A DNA stretch of 64,000 bases from assembly GCF_023734115.1 (NCBI RefSeq), contig NZ_AP025737.1, positions 2,170,001 through 2,234,000 of the forward strand, given 5' to 3'. Every line of letters begins with the position of its first letter. Position 1 is the first letter of the stretch. A program made the position numbers and the translations under genes. The notes under the pieces were generated by a model. It searched no databases, was not told the DNA's origin, and was given only the letters and a program-made list of their open reading frames with translations. Below, in pieces: positions 1 through 8,663 of this stretch. This DNA is from Herbiconiux sp. L3-i23. GTDB lineage: Bacteria > Actinomycetota > Actinomycetes > Actinomycetales > Microbacteriaceae.

Positions 1-88
1 GGGTGAACGTGCTGCTGACGCGTTCGATCGCGGCCACCTCCACACGGTACGGACGGTACGACGGCCGGACGAGGGTGGAAGTTAGCAC
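1..88 (-). CDS. Siderophore-interacting protein (N-terminal part, runs off left edge)
   Basis: Only 29 codons lie in the window. From a GTG at 88 the minus strand is open to position 1 and reads ...RPSYRPYRVEVAAIERV..., the kind of opening seen in siderophore-interacting (SIP/ViuB) FAD-dependent ferric-siderophore reductases, cytosolic enzymes that release iron from imported siderophores. Third codon positions are strongly GC, as in its neighbours. An iron-box-like sequence (82-100) overlaps the start, and TAAAGT lies just upstream on the minus strand, which would suit a leaderless, iron-repressed transcript. The family call is inference from a very short stretch plus the operator; another reductase of the same fold is possible. 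Confidence 0.5.
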   Translation of the reverse strand, partial: MLTSTLVRPSYRPYRVEVAAIERVSSTFT

Positions 89-100
89 AGCCTTACTTTA
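82..100. promoter_or_regulatory. Iron box-like operator (DtxR/IdeR/DmdR type)
   Basis: TTAGCACAGCCTTACTTTA agrees at about 13 of 19 positions with the actinobacterial iron-box consensus (TTAGGTTAGCCTAACCTAA class). It overlaps the proposed start of the leftward siderophore-interacting gene, as expected for iron-dependent repression. It is AT-rich against a very GC-rich background. The match is partial, so the call is provisional. Confidence 0.45.
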
Positions 101-148
101 CTTGCCGTTCGGCGCGAGTCGACCTCCGCGGCGGAAAATCGTCCGCGA

Positions 149-1576
149 TCACCAGCCGGGCGGGTGCCGGCGCTGCCACTGCAACGCCCGTTCGAGCTGG
201 CGTCCGATCGAGAGGATGGTGGCCTCCCCACCGGGCCGCCCGATCAGCTGCACTCCCATGGGCAGCCCCTGCTCGGTCGTCGAGACCGGCAGGGTGACGG
301 CCGGCAGCCCGGACACGTTCACGAACGAGGTGAACGGCGTGTAGGCGACCTGCTGCGCGAAGTTCGCGGCACCGTCGTCGGGGTCGTACCAGCCGAGCGG
401 CCGGGGCGGCAGCGCCAGCGCGGGTGTCAGCACGGCGTCGAGCCGTGCCCCCTCGCGCGAGAACCAGGCCCGGTTCACGCCCTTCTCGAAGCGCGACAGG
501 GTCGCGAGCGCCTCGACGAGAGCGGCGACCGGAAGCGAACGGCCCTCCCGGATCAGCCACGCGGTGAGCGGCTCCACGAGACCGAGGCCCTCGTCGCCGA
601 GCGGGATCGCGGCGGCCCCCGCCTTCCACACCGTCTCGAACGCGCCCGCGTATCCGATGCTGTCGGGGAACGGGACCTCCTCGAGCCCGTGGCCGCGGTC
701 GGCCAGCAGCTCGATGGTGTCGTCGAGCGCGCGGCGTGCCGACGGGTCGAGCGCGATCTCGTGCGTGTCGTGCCAGGGCGAGCTCGTGGTGATGCCGATC
801 TGGAAGCGACCTTCGCCGCGCACCGCCTCGCCGAGCAGCCGTCCGGGGTCGGGTGGGCGGAGGGTCGAGAGGAAGTCGATCTCCCCCGACGTCCTGGCGG
901 TCATGGCGTCGAGCAGCATCGCGGCGTCTTCGACGGTGCGGGCGAGGGCGCCGTTCGAGACGAAGCCGGCGAGGCTGTCGGCCGTCGCCGGCACGAGGCC
1001 GCGGGTGGGCTTCAACCCGACGAGCCCCGTCGCGGCCGCGGGGATGCGCACCGACCCGCCCCCGTCGGAGCCGGGCGCGAACGGCAGCAGACCCGCGGCG
1101 ACCGCGACCGCCGCTCCCCCGCTCGAACCGCCCGCACCGAGCGAGAGGTCGTAGGGGTTGCTCGCCGCCGGACGTCCGAGCGGCTCGGTGTAGGAGGGCA
1201 TCCCGAACTCGGGTGCCGTGGTGGCGCCCACGCTCACGGCACCGGCCTCGTCGAGCACACGGACGATGTCGTCGGTGCCGTCGGCCACGCGGTCGGCGAA
1301 GGCACGGGACCCGCCCGTCCAGGAGGCCCCTTCGCGTCGCGAGAGCTCCTTCTCGGCGAGGGGCAGCCCCCACAGCTCGAGACTGCGGGGACGGTCGGCG
1401 AGGCGCTTCGCGGTGTCGAGCGCCCGATCCGGGTCGACCCGCGAGAACGCGCCGAGCGGGCCGTTCAGGCGGTCGATGCGGGTCAGGTAGTGCTCGAGCA
1501 GCTCGACGGGAGAGACGTCGCCGCGCTGCAGCCAGTCCCACTGTTCCTGCGCGCTCAGGTGATGCAGCTCGAACAT
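149..1576 (-). CDS. Amidase (amidase signature family)
   Basis: 475-residue amidase-signature hydrolase, probably cytosolic and cleaving carboxamides; the substrate cannot be read from sequence. The Ser-cisSer-Lys machinery is present: the lysine in LPLAEKEL (near residue 72), the glycine/serine-rich loop AGGSSGGAAVA, and the cis-serine/nucleophile block GSDGGGSVRIPAA followed by GLKPTRG. It lacks signs of being GatA (no gatB/gatC neighbours), so a catabolic or 6-aminohexanoate-hydrolase-like amidase is likelier. The ATG at 1576 opens directly into the family N-terminus (ELHHLSAQEQ...). It is the last gene of a leftward run beginning with the phosphoribosyltransferase at 4283, separated from the acetyltransferase by 94 nt. 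Confidence 0.9.
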   Translation of the reverse strand: MFELHHLSAQEQWDWLQRGDVSPVELLEHYLTRIDRLNGPLGAFSRVDPDRALDTAKRLADRPRSLELWGLPLAEKELSRREGASWTGGSRAFADRVADGTDDIVRVLDEAGAVSVGATTAPEFGMPSYTEPLGRPAASNPYDLSLGAGGSSGGAAVAVAAGLLPFAPGSDGGGSVRIPAAATGLVGLKPTRGLVPATADSLAGFVSNGALARTVEDAAMLLDAMTARTSGEIDFLSTLRPPDPGRLLGEAVRGEGRFQIGITTSSPWHDTHEIALDPSARRALDDTIELLADRGHGLEEVPFPDSIGYAGAFETVWKAGAAAIPLGDEGLGLVEPLTAWLIREGRSLPVAALVEALATLSRFEKGVNRAWFSREGARLDAVLTPALALPPRPLGWYDPDDGAANFAQQVAYTPFTSFVNVSGLPAVTLPVSTTEQGLPMGVQLIGRPGGEATILSIGRQLERALQWQRRHPPGW

Positions 1577-1670
1577 GTTCCCGAGCCTAGGTGGTCCCTC
1601 CCGGCGTCGGGCTGACCCGACGGGACGGAGCGGCCCGCTGGGCCGGCCACTCGCGGACGCCCGACGAGAG

Positions 1671-2249
1671 CTACTTCAGGCTCTTCTGCAACAGCACGGT
1701 GCCGAGCCAGCGGTCGAACTTGAAGCCGACGCGTCCCATCCGCCCGATCTCCTTGAAGCCGAACGACTCGTGCGTGCGAATGGAGGCTTCGGCGCCCTTG
1801 TCGGCGATGACCGCGAGGATCTCCTTCAGCCCCGCCTCCTTCGACCGGTCGATCAGCGCCGCGAGCAGGTCGCGCCCCAACCCCTTGCCGGTGGCGGCGG
1901 GACGGAGATAGATCGAGTTCTCGACGGTGTAGCGGTAGGCGCGCTTCTGCTTCCACGGCTGCACGAGCGCGTAACCGAGCACTCCCCCGGTCGGCGACAC
2001 CGCGACGAGGAACGGCAGCTCGAGCTTCTTCAACATCGCGTACTTCGCGCGCCACTCGCGCAGCGTCATCTGGTCTTCGTCGAAGGTGACCACGCTGTTG
2101 ACGACGTAGTAGTTGTAGATCTCGCGGACGTCCGGCAGGTCGCGCGGGGCGGCGTCGCGGATCTCGAACGAGAACGGCGCCTCGGGTTCGGCCGGCTTCC
2201 GCAGGTGAGGCGGCAGCGACCGGCGAGGCTGGTACTCCTCTTCGAGCAT
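1671..2249 (-). CDS. GNAT N-acetyltransferase, phosphinothricin acetyltransferase-like
   Basis: 192-residue acetyl-CoA-dependent N-acetyltransferase. After a charged ~25-residue N-terminal extension the PAT/MnaT-type GNAT fold follows: IREIYNYYV-like helix, VTFDEDQMT, the ENSIYLRP strand and the acetyl-CoA P-loop ATGKGLGRDLL near residues 133-143, then the C-terminal HESFGFKEIG. Relatives acetylate phosphinothricin, methionine sulfoximine or L-amino acids; the natural substrate here is unknown. Start ATG at 2249. It lies 53 nt downstream of ung on the same strand and may be cotranscribed. Confidence 0.88.
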   Translation of the reverse strand: MLEEEYQPRRSLPPHLRKPAEPEAPFSFEIRDAAPRDLPDVREIYNYYVVNSVVTFDEDQMTLREWRAKYAMLKKLELPFLVAVSPTGGVLGYALVQPWKQKRAYRYTVENSIYLRPAATGKGLGRDLLAALIDRSKEAGLKEILAVIADKGAEASIRTHESFGFKEIGRMGRVGFKFDRWLGTVLLQKSLK

Positions 2250-2302
2250 GCCGCCCTCCTTCTCGCCGTACGACGCGATTTTAGTCGCGCGAGAGACACG
2301 AC

Positions 2303-2995
2303 TCAGCGCACCGTCCAGTCGACCGGCTCGGCGCCCTGCTCCTCGAGCAGCGCGTTCGCACGGCTGAACGGCCGCGATCCGAAGAATCCGCGCGACGCCG
2401 ACAGCGGGCTCGGATGCACCGACGCGATCACGGGAACATCACCGAGCATGGGCTTCAGGGTCTGGGCGTCGTTGCCCCAGAGGATCGCGACGAGCGGTCC
2501 GCCGCGTTCGACGAGCCTCCGGATGGCGAGCTCGGTGACCCGCTCCCACCCTTTGCGGCGATGGGATCCGGGAGCGCCGGCGTCGACGGTGAGGACCCTG
2601 TTGAGCAGCAGCACGCCGTTCTCGCTCCACGAGGTGAGGTCGCCATGCGAGGCGGGTGCGATGCCGAGATCGTCGTTCAGTTCGCGGTAGATGTTGGCGA
2701 GGCTGCGTGGCAGCGGGCGCACCGCGCGGGACGTCGCGAAGGACAACCCGATCGGGTGGCCGGGCGTCGGGTAGGGGTCCTGACCGACGATGAGCACCCG
2801 CACCTCTGCCAGCGGTCGCCGGAATGCGCGCAGTACGTCCGGCCCGGCGGGGAGGGTCTGTCGGCCGGCCGCGTGCTCGGCCCGCAGGAACTCGCCGAGC
2901 GCGGTCAGAGTGGGCTGGGCATCCGCAAGCGCCTCGGCCCAGCCGGGGTCGACCTCACCGTCGGCGGCCAGCTCGGCGAGGCTCTTTGCCTGCAC
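2303..2995 (-). CDS. ung: Uracil-DNA glycosylase, family 1
   Basis: 230 residues, the usual length. Removes uracil from DNA to start base-excision repair. The water-activating motif [16 protein letters not shown] is intact (catalytic Asp in QDPYP), and so is the minor-groove/leucine loop [17 protein letters not shown] with the catalytic His. The GTG start at 2995 is 6 nt after the stop of the S51 peptidase gene, so the two are probably translated from one mRNA. No oddities were seen. Confidence 0.96.
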   Translation of the reverse strand: MQAKSLAELAADGEVDPGWAEALADAQPTLTALGEFLRAEHAAGRQTLPAGPDVLRAFRRPLAEVRVLIVGQDPYPTPGHPIGLSFATSRAVRPLPRSLANIYRELNDDLGIAPASHGDLTSWSENGVLLLNRVLTVDAGAPGSHRRKGWERVTELAIRRLVERGGPLVAILWGNDAQTLKPMLGDVPVIASVHPSPLSASRGFFGSRPFSRANALLEEQGAEPVDWTVR

Positions 2996-3001
2996 GAGCC
3001 G

Positions 3002-3724
3002 TCAGCTCACAGCCGAGAGCACCGAGACACCCACGCCGCCGTCGGCCGGCGAGACGCGCCACACGTTGCCAGTGCCGACCACCAGTGCGCCCTGGGGCCC
3101 GACGATGAGGGATGTTCCCTCGTCGATGGCGACCGCGCCGTCGATCAGACCGGCGGCAGCCGCCGCGACCACGCGCGACAGCGTTCCCCACTGGGCGGCG
3201 TGCACGTCGACGGTGAGGTCGACGAGCCCGATGCCGGGCGCGATGGTGACCTCGTCGAGCTCTTCGGAGGTCTCTTCGGGGGCCACCTCGACGTCGCCGA
3301 TGCGCCATCCGCCGAGCACCGCGCGCTCCGCCGCGATCATGGCGCCCGCCGAGAACCCGAGGTAGGGGACGCCGTCGGCGACGAGCTCGCGGAGCCGGGC
3401 GAAGATCGGCTCGAGCGACCGATGGTAGGCGGGGGTGAGGCCTCCGCCGACGAACACGCCGTCGACCTCGTCCAAGATGTCGACGGAGGCCGGGAAGCCT
3501 TCGACGAGAACGGTGACCCGTTCATCGACCGCCCCGACGTGGGTGAGGCCTGCGACGAGCTTCGCAGCGTGCTCGAGTCCGTCGCCGTCGCGGACGACGA
3601 TCACCGCGATGCGCGGTTTGCCCGCGTATCCCGTTGCCTCGGCGCGCTCGGCGCACTCGGCGACGAAACGCTCGTACACGCCAGGGGCGTCGCCCCAACC
3701 GCCGCCGACCAGATGGACGCTCAC
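3002..3724 (-). CDS. Peptidase S51 (dipeptidase E/cyanophycinase-like)
   Basis: 240-residue protein with the S51 Rossmann-like fold. Key features are VFVGGGLTPAYHR (the glycine-rich GGG turn, near residue 92) and the nucleophile elbow YLGFSAGAMIAAE with the active-site Ser near residue 116. Family members cleave Asp-X dipeptides or cyanophycin; here a cytosolic exopeptidase role is inferred. Upstream residues HLVGGGWGDAPGVYERFVAE match the family N-terminus, supporting the GTG start at 3724. It lies 13 nt after the phosphoribosyltransferase stop and 6 nt before ung, so an operon is likely. Confidence 0.85.
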   Translation of the reverse strand: MSVHLVGGGWGDAPGVYERFVAECAERAEATGYAGKPRIAVIVVRDGDGLEHAAKLVAGLTHVGAVDERVTVLVEGFPASVDILDEVDGVFVGGGLTPAYHRSLEPIFARLRELVADGVPYLGFSAGAMIAAERAVLGGWRIGDVEVAPEETSEELDEVTIAPGIGLVDLTVDVHAAQWGTLSRVVAAAAAGLIDGAVAIDEGTSLIVGPQGALVVGTGNVWRVSPADGGVGVSVLSAVS

Positions 3725-3737
3725 CGACCGCCCGCTC

Positions 3738-4283
3738 TCAGGCGCCGGCCGGGCGCGCGGCAGCCGTGACAGGGGGCTGCGCCGACCAGGGGAAGGTGAT
3801 CCACAGGTCGGTGTCGCGCCACGCGTAGTCGGGCACGAAGATCGTCTGCGGCTTCGTGTACAGCGTCACGCTGCGCACCTCGGCGCCCATGCCCTCGATG
3901 ATCTCGACCGCCAGCTTGAGCGTCTGCCCCGACTGGGAGACGTCGTCGGCGAGCAGCACGCGCTTGCCGGCGAGCGCCGACCCGTCGAGCAGCGGCGGCA
4001 GGACGAGCGGCTCGGGCAGGGTCTCGTCGATGCCGGTGTAGAGCTCGACGTTGATCGCGCCGCAGCTCTTCACCCCGAGCGCGTACGCGATGGCGCCTCC
4101 GACGGTGAGCCCGCCTCGTGCGATCGCGATCACGATCTCGGGTTCGAAGCCGCTGTCCGCGATCTGCTGGGCGAGGGCACGCGACGCGTCGCCGAAGTCA
4201 GCCCAGCTGAGGACCTCCTTCGCGATGGCGGTCGTCTGCGCCGCAGTCGGCGCGGGGTCTGAGGTGGCAGGCTCCGAAGTCAC
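3738..4283 (-). CDS. Phosphoribosyltransferase family protein
   Basis: About 181 residues from a GTG at 4283. The PRPP-binding signature VLLADDVSQSGQTL is near the middle, preceded by the substrate-side IAIARGGLTVGGAIAYALG. This layout fits type I purine PRTases of the Gpt/xanthine-guanine type, which salvage a purine base to its nucleotide, but the base specificity cannot be read. The frame continues upstream to 4370, but that part would overlap the divergent MFS promoter and looks non-coding, so the later start is preferred. A GGSGALA-type linker is absent. It is the first gene of the leftward run ending with the amidase. Confidence 0.82.
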   Translation of the reverse strand: MTSEPATSDPAPTAAQTTAIAKEVLSWADFGDASRALAQQIADSGFEPEIVIAIARGGLTVGGAIAYALGVKSCGAINVELYTGIDETLPEPLVLPPLLDGSALAGKRVLLADDVSQSGQTLKLAVEIIEGMGAEVRSVTLYTKPQTIFVPDYAWRDTDLWITFPWSAQPPVTAAARPAGA

Positions 4284-4363
4284 ATCAGCAACGGTACCGC
4301 CACGCGATCGGACCGATTCGCGCCGGTTCCCGCCCCGGGGCGACCTCGCGGATAGCATGCAGC

Positions 4364-5842
4364 ATGGCATCAGCGGTGCGCTCCCGTGCGGGCGCGGTGA
4401 CGTTCGGACTCGTCGGGTGGTTGTTCGCGGTCGAGATCGTGAGCGGCCTCCTGCAGGGCTACTACATCCCGATCGCCTCGCCGATCGCCCGCCACCTGCA
4501 GATCGACGACGCGCAGTTCAACTGGTTCGAGGCCGCCCAGCTGCTGGTGTCGTCGATCGCGTTGCCCGTGCTCGCGAAGCTCGGCGACATGTACGGCCAC
4601 AAGCGGATCCTGCTGATCTCGAGCGCGCTGACCGCGGGCGCCAGCTGGTGGCTGGTCGCGGCGGGCGACTTCTCCTCGTTCCTCGCCGCCTGGGCACTGC
4701 AGGGCTTCTACGTGGTGTGGCTGCCGCTCGAGGTGGCGATCATCTTCTCTCGGGCGCGTGCGACCGGGGTCGCGAACGCGACGACGAGGCGCGCATCCGG
4801 CGCCCTCATCGCGGCGCTGCAACTCGGCGCCATCCTTGGCGCCCTGACCGGCGGCAGGCTGCTCACCGCGTTCGGAGGCGAGGTGGCGCCCACTCTCGCC
4901 GTGCCTGCAATCGCGGTCACGCTGGTGTTCTTCGTCGTGCTCTTCGGAGTGCCGTCGATGAAGCCCGACCTCACCGACCGGAAGCTCGATCTCGGCGGTT
5001 TCGTGCTGCTCGGCTTCGCGCTGCTCGTCATCACCTCGGCGCTCACTTTCTTCCGCATCAACGGCGTCGACACCTGGTGGGTGTGGCTGCTGCTGGTCGT
5101 CGGCGTCGCCCTGTTCGCGCCGTTCGGGTTCTACGAGCTGCGCAAGAAGGACCCCGCCATCGACCTGCGGATGCTGCGTCGCCCCGAGATGTGGCCGATT
5201 CAGACAACGGCGGGCCTGTTCGGCATCAGCGTGCTCGGGGCGCAGGTGCCGTTGTCGACGTTCGCCGCGACCGATCCGGCGGCCGGATACGGGCTGGGGC
5301 TCGATCCGTCGACGGTGTCGAACCTGATCGGCGTCTATCTCGGCGGCGTCATCCTCGGTGCCGTTGCGTTCCCCTTCGTAGTGAAGCTGGTCTCCCCTCG
5401 GGTGACGCTGATCGGCGCCTCCCTCCTCGTCGGCGTCGGATACCTGCTGTTCCTGCCGTTCCACGCGACGATCGTGCACGTCATCACCAACATGGTGATC
5501 GCGGGGCTCGGTTCCGGCGCGCTCCTCGCGGCGCTCCCGTCCGCGGCCGCCGCGGCGGCGCCCGTAGGCCAGACGGGCATCGGCGCCGGGCTCACGAATA
5601 CGACGAAGACAATCGGGGGGACGTTCTCGTCGGCGATCTTCGCGGTCGCGCTCGCCGCCGGTGCCGGCGGGGTGATCACGACGGCGGCGTCGTTCTCGGG
5701 CTATGTCACGGTCTGGGCGGTGTGCGGCGGTGCCGCGATCCTGTCCGCCGTGCTGCTGCTGTTCGTCCCCCGCCTGGCCTTCTCCGACCCGCCCCTCACC
5801 GAAAGCGCCGAAGAGTCCCCCAGCCCGGACCTGGTCGCGTAG
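4364..5842 (+). CDS. MFS transporter, 14-helix (DHA2-like) exporter
   Basis: 492 residues with about 14 predicted membrane helices. The motif-A-like loop between helices 2 and 3 reads LAKLGDMYGHKRIL, typical of drug:H+ antiporters of the DHA2/EmrB group; substrate unknown. The loop GVPSMKPDLTDRKLDLGGFVLL near residues 200-225 separates the two halves. A -10 box TAGCAT (4353-4358) sits 5 nt before the ATG, suggesting a leaderless transcript and a promoter divergent from the phosphoribosyltransferase gene. The TAG stop is followed within 5 nt by the first palindromic repeat of the DUF222 locus. Confidence 0.9.
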   Translation: MASAVRSRAGAVTFGLVGWLFAVEIVSGLLQGYYIPIASPIARHLQIDDAQFNWFEAAQLLVSSIALPVLAKLGDMYGHKRILLISSALTAGASWWLVAAGDFSSFLAAWALQGFYVVWLPLEVAIIFSRARATGVANATTRRASGALIAALQLGAILGALTGGRLLTAFGGEVAPTLAVPAIAVTLVFFVVLFGVPSMKPDLTDRKLDLGGFVLLGFALLVITSALTFFRINGVDTWWVWLLLVVGVALFAPFGFYELRKKDPAIDLRMLRRPEMWPIQTTAGLFGISVLGAQVPLSTFAATDPAAGYGLGLDPSTVSNLIGVYLGGVILGAVAFPFVVKLVSPRVTLIGASLLVGVGYLLFLPFHATIVHVITNMVIAGLGSGALLAALPSAAAAAAPVGQTGIGAGLTNTTKTIGGTFSSAIFAVALAAGAGGVITTAASFSGYVTVWAVCGGAAILSAVLLLFVPRLAFSDPPLTESAEESPSPDLVA

Positions 5843-5847
5843 GCCCC

Positions 5848-5926
5848 GGTCGCTGAGCCGCCGCACAGCGGCCCAGCTCAGAAGACCCGGTCGCTGAGCC
5901 GCCGCGAAGCGGCCCTGCGATGCGAC
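5848..5926. repeat. Two copies of a REP-like palindrome (type R1) upstream of the DUF222-HNH gene
   Basis: Copies begin at 5848 and 5889 with GGTCGCTGAGCCGCCGC. The second is complete to 5926: outer arms GTCGC/GCGAC and inner arms GCCGC/GCGGC form a nested hairpin. The same unit recurs three times downstream of the HNH gene (7435, 7566, 7699), so the gene is bracketed by the repeat family. The first copy lies 5 nt after the MFS stop codon. Confidence 0.85.
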
Positions 5927-5994
5927 TAGTGGGCAGGTTGCGGCCAGCCTTTCGACCCCGCGGCAATGTCGGTGGCCACTGCTTCACTATTCGT

Positions 5995-7356
5995 ATGTCG
6001 ACCCCGCCGCTCCCCCCTCTGCTGGCTGAGCGGTGGGACGACTTCGAAGAGTTCGACGACCTCGACGCCACCCCCGACGACGAGTCGCGGCGGCACCTGA
6101 ACCGGCTCGCCGACCGGCTCCTCGACACCAAGCGAGCCGAGGCCGCGGCGGCCGCTGACCGGTACCGGGTGGTGGATGAGTTCCGCCGGGAATGGGAGTC
6201 CTCGTCCGCCTCGAAAGCGTCGTTGGCGGGGATGCGGGTCCGGGCGATGCGCGCCGAACTCGCCGCCGCCCTCGGCCTGTCCGAGCGCACCGTCGAATCG
6301 TTGGTCGGTCGCGCCAAGGCGTTGACCACCGATCTGCCCTCGACCCTGATCGCGCTCCAGCGCGGGCAGGTGTCGGATCGGCAGGTGCAGGTCATCGTCG
6401 ACGAAGCCGCCGGCCTCACTTCTGAAGAGATGGCGGGGTTCGAGGCGGCGATCCTCCCCGAAGCCACGATTCTGTCGGGTCCGAAGTTCGCCCGGAAGGC
6501 CCGCACCCTGCGAGAGCACCTGCGCGCCACCGACCTCACCCAACGCCACACCACCGCGGCCGAGTTCCGCGACCTGAGCCTTGCCGGTCAACGCGACGGG
6601 ATGGCCGACCTGCTGCTGCACGCCCCCGCCCAGCACTCGGTCGCGATCTACCAGCGGGTCGACCAGATCGCCCGCACCCTCACCGGCCCGGACGACACCC
6701 GCACCCTGGCGCAGAAACGCGCCGACGTGTTCATCGCCCTGCTCCTCGACCCCGGCGCCGTGTTCCCCTCCACGGACACCGATAACGAGCAAGGGCCCCG
6801 GCAGGCGACCCTGCACAGGGGTGTCCGGCCGAACGTGAACGTCACCGTCCCGGCCCTGTCGCTCCTCGGCCAGTCGAATGAGCCCGCGAACCTTGAAGGG
6901 TACGGGCCCATCAGCGTTGACACCGCCCGGGAGCTGGCCGGGGCGGCGACCGGGTTCCACCGGATCCTCACCCACCCCGAAACCGGGGTGATCCTCTCCA
7001 TCGGCCGCGACAAGTACGAAGTCCCCGCCGAGCTGAAGCGGTTCCTCCGGGCGCGGGATGAGACCTGCCGGTTCGTGGGCTGCAACCGACCCGCCGCAGC
7101 GTCGGACATCGACCACACGGTCGCCTGGGAAGACGGTGGCGGCACCAACGTGTGGAACCTGGGCTGCCTCTGCAAGGGCCACCACCGGTTGAAACACAAC
7201 ACCGCCTGGGTCGTCACACAGACCCGGGACGGGACCGGGGACTACACCTGGACCTCACCCCTCGGCCGGGACTACACCACCAAACCCGCCATCCGAATCG
7301 GCGCCGGCGTCATCACCCAAACCACCTGGCTCGACAACGACCCACCACCCTTCTGA
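5995..7356 (+). CDS. DUF222 / HNH endonuclease domain protein (13E12 repeat family)
   Basis: 453 residues. An acidic N-terminus and a long helical DUF222 region (about residues 20-330, with a helix-turn-helix-like LGLSERTVESLVGRAK) precede a zinc-type HNH nuclease domain at about 350-400: CRFVGCNRP, the IDHTVAWEDGG metal/base loop, then LCKGHHRLKH. All metal-binding residues look intact. The family includes the M. tuberculosis REP13E12 proteins, which are multicopy and tied to repeats and phage attachment; the biochemical role is not established. The ATG at 5995 is preferred because a CACTAT -10-like box lies just upstream; the frame is also open from 5920, inside a repeat. Palindromic repeats flank the gene on both sides. 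Confidence 0.9.
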   Translation: MSTPPLPPLLAERWDDFEEFDDLDATPDDESRRHLNRLADRLLDTKRAEAAAAADRYRVVDEFRREWESSSASKASLAGMRVRAMRAELAAALGLSERTVESLVGRAKALTTDLPSTLIALQRGQVSDRQVQVIVDEAAGLTSEEMAGFEAAILPEATILSGPKFARKARTLREHLRATDLTQRHTTAAEFRDLSLAGQRDGMADLLLHAPAQHSVAIYQRVDQIARTLTGPDDTRTLAQKRADVFIALLLDPGAVFPSTDTDNEQGPRQATLHRGVRPNVNVTVPALSLLGQSNEPANLEGYGPISVDTARELAGAATGFHRILTHPETGVILSIGRDKYEVPAELKRFLRARDETCRFVGCNRPAAASDIDHTVAWEDGGGTNVWNLGCLCKGHHRLKHNTAWVVTQTRDGTGDYTWTSPLGRDYTTKPAIRIGAGVITQTTWLDNDPPPF

Positions 7357-7385
7357 CGCTTCACAACAGCGAATACGAGAGTCCC

Positions 7386-7819
7386 GTCATTTCGCGACGG
7401 GCCTGGCGGCCCTCCTCAATGACCAGAAACCGCCGGTCGCTGAGCCGCCGCGCAGCGGCCCTGCGATGCGACGGGCCAACGAATCCCGCTGAGGCTCCGA
7501 CCCCAATGCAACCCCCGTCATTTCGCGACGGGCCTGGCGGCCCTTCTCAATGACCAGGAAATCCGGGTCGCTGAGCCGCCGCGCAGCGACCCTGCGACGC
7601 GACCAGCCAAAAGATCGCGCCCGAGCTTCAGCGCAAGCACGAGAGTCCCGTCATCTCGCGACGGGCCTAGCGGCCCTCCGGGGTGACCAGGAAACCCCGG
7701 TCGCTGAGCCGCCGCGCAGCGGCCCTGCGATGCGACGGGTCGACGAATCACGCTAAGGCTCCTACCCCAAGCGCAACTCCCGTCATTTCGCGACGGGCCT
7801 GGCGGCCCTCCTCAATGAC
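7386..7819. repeat. Tandem palindromic repeat array, period about 132 bp (types R2 and R1 alternating)
   Basis: Fills the gap after the HNH gene. R2 units (GTCATT ... GGGCCTGGCGGCCC ... AATGAC, about 38 bp) start at 7386, 7517, 7650 and 7782; R1 units (GGTCGCTGAGCCGCC...GCGAC) start at 7435, 7566 and 7699. The order is R2-R1-R2-R1-R2-R1-R2 with spacings of 131-133 bp. Each unit is a nested inverted repeat. Of the linkers between R1 and R2, the first and third resemble each other, while the second resembles the sequence before the first R2. No coding gene is seen in 7357-7811 apart from the end of the channel gene. Confidence 0.88.
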
Positions 7820-8618
7820 CAGGTGCCTGATTGGCTGCGGGCGGCGTCGACTGAGCGGCGGCTCCCTGGTCGTGCAGCAGCCGGCGGAGGATCTCGATCT
7901 CGCTCTTCAGCTGGTCGATCTCGTTGTGGCCGAGACCCGCCTGCTTCGCCGGGCGGGAGACGACCTCGACGAACCACGACGCGAAGCTCGCGGTGACGAC
8001 ACCGAGCAGGGCGACGCCGCCGACCATGAGGCCGATCGCGATCGCGCGACCGAGCACCGTCACCGGATACACGTCGCCGTATCCGACGGTCGTGATCGTC
8101 GTGCACGCCCACCACACCGCATCGCCGAAACTGGTGATGTTCGCACCGGGCGCGCCCCGTTCGACGTCGAACACGGCGAGCGCCGCCGCGAGCACCAGCA
8201 GCACGGTGCCGCCCGCGATGTACAGCCCCACCCGGCTGCGCAGACGCGCACCCGCGTGCCGGTCGATGACGAGGAGCACGGTGACGAGCCGCAGCAGCGC
8301 CAGCGGCCGCAGCACCGGGAGCACGATGAAGAGCAGGTCGAACCAGTGCCGGCGGACGAACATCCACTTCCTCGGCACGAGCGCGAACCGCACGATGTAG
8401 TCGGCTGCGAACAACAGCCAGGTGCCCCACACGACCACACGGCACGCGGCGCGCACCCACGGCCACAGATCCTGCTCGAGGATCGGCAGGGCGTACGCGA
8501 CGAGGAAGATCAGCGCGGCGCCGAGCAGCGGCCAACTCGTGCGCTGCACCCACGCCTCGTAGCGCCTGTTCGTGTTGTCCTTTGACACCTCGTCGAGAAC
8601 GTCAGCGGTCGTCGTCAC
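7812..8618 (-). CDS. Voltage-gated-type potassium channel (ion transport family)
   Basis: About 268 residues with six membrane helices in Kv order. An S4-like segment carries spaced arginines (VLRPLALLRLVTVLLVIDRHAGARLR region). The pore helix is followed by the selectivity filter TTVGYGDVYP near residue 178. A short cytosolic tail (NEIDQLKSEIEILRRLL) looks like a small coiled coil. The GTG at 8618 is chosen because TACTCT lies 6 nt upstream (leaderless pattern); an in-frame TTG at 8642 is less likely. The stop codon lies inside the last R2 palindrome: GGTCATTGA supplies the final Gly-His-stop. Confidence 0.9.
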   Translation of the reverse strand: MTTTADVLDEVSKDNTNRRYEAWVQRTSWPLLGAALIFLVAYALPILEQDLWPWVRAACRVVVWGTWLLFAADYIVRFALVPRKWMFVRRHWFDLLFIVLPVLRPLALLRLVTVLLVIDRHAGARLRSRVGLYIAGGTVLLVLAAALAVFDVERGAPGANITSFGDAVWWACTTITTVGYGDVYPVTVLGRAIAIGLMVGGVALLGVVTASFASWFVEVVSRPAKQAGLGHNEIDQLKSEIEILRRLLHDQGAAAQSTPPAANQAPGH

Positions 8619-8663
8619 CCCGCCAGAGTAGGGGCGGCACAACGGCCCGGCGTTCCGGCGCGC

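Noticed and set aside
4370-5866. Long minus-strand frame opposite the MFS gene, and similar Arg-rich frames opposite most genes
   Set aside because: The plus-strand frame has clear membrane helices and a promoter; the opposite frames are Arg/Gly/Asp-rich without recognisable domains.
7386-7819. CRISPR-like array
   Set aside because: Units are nested palindromes of two alternating types with a period of about 132 bp, linkers are partly similar to each other, and no cas genes are present.
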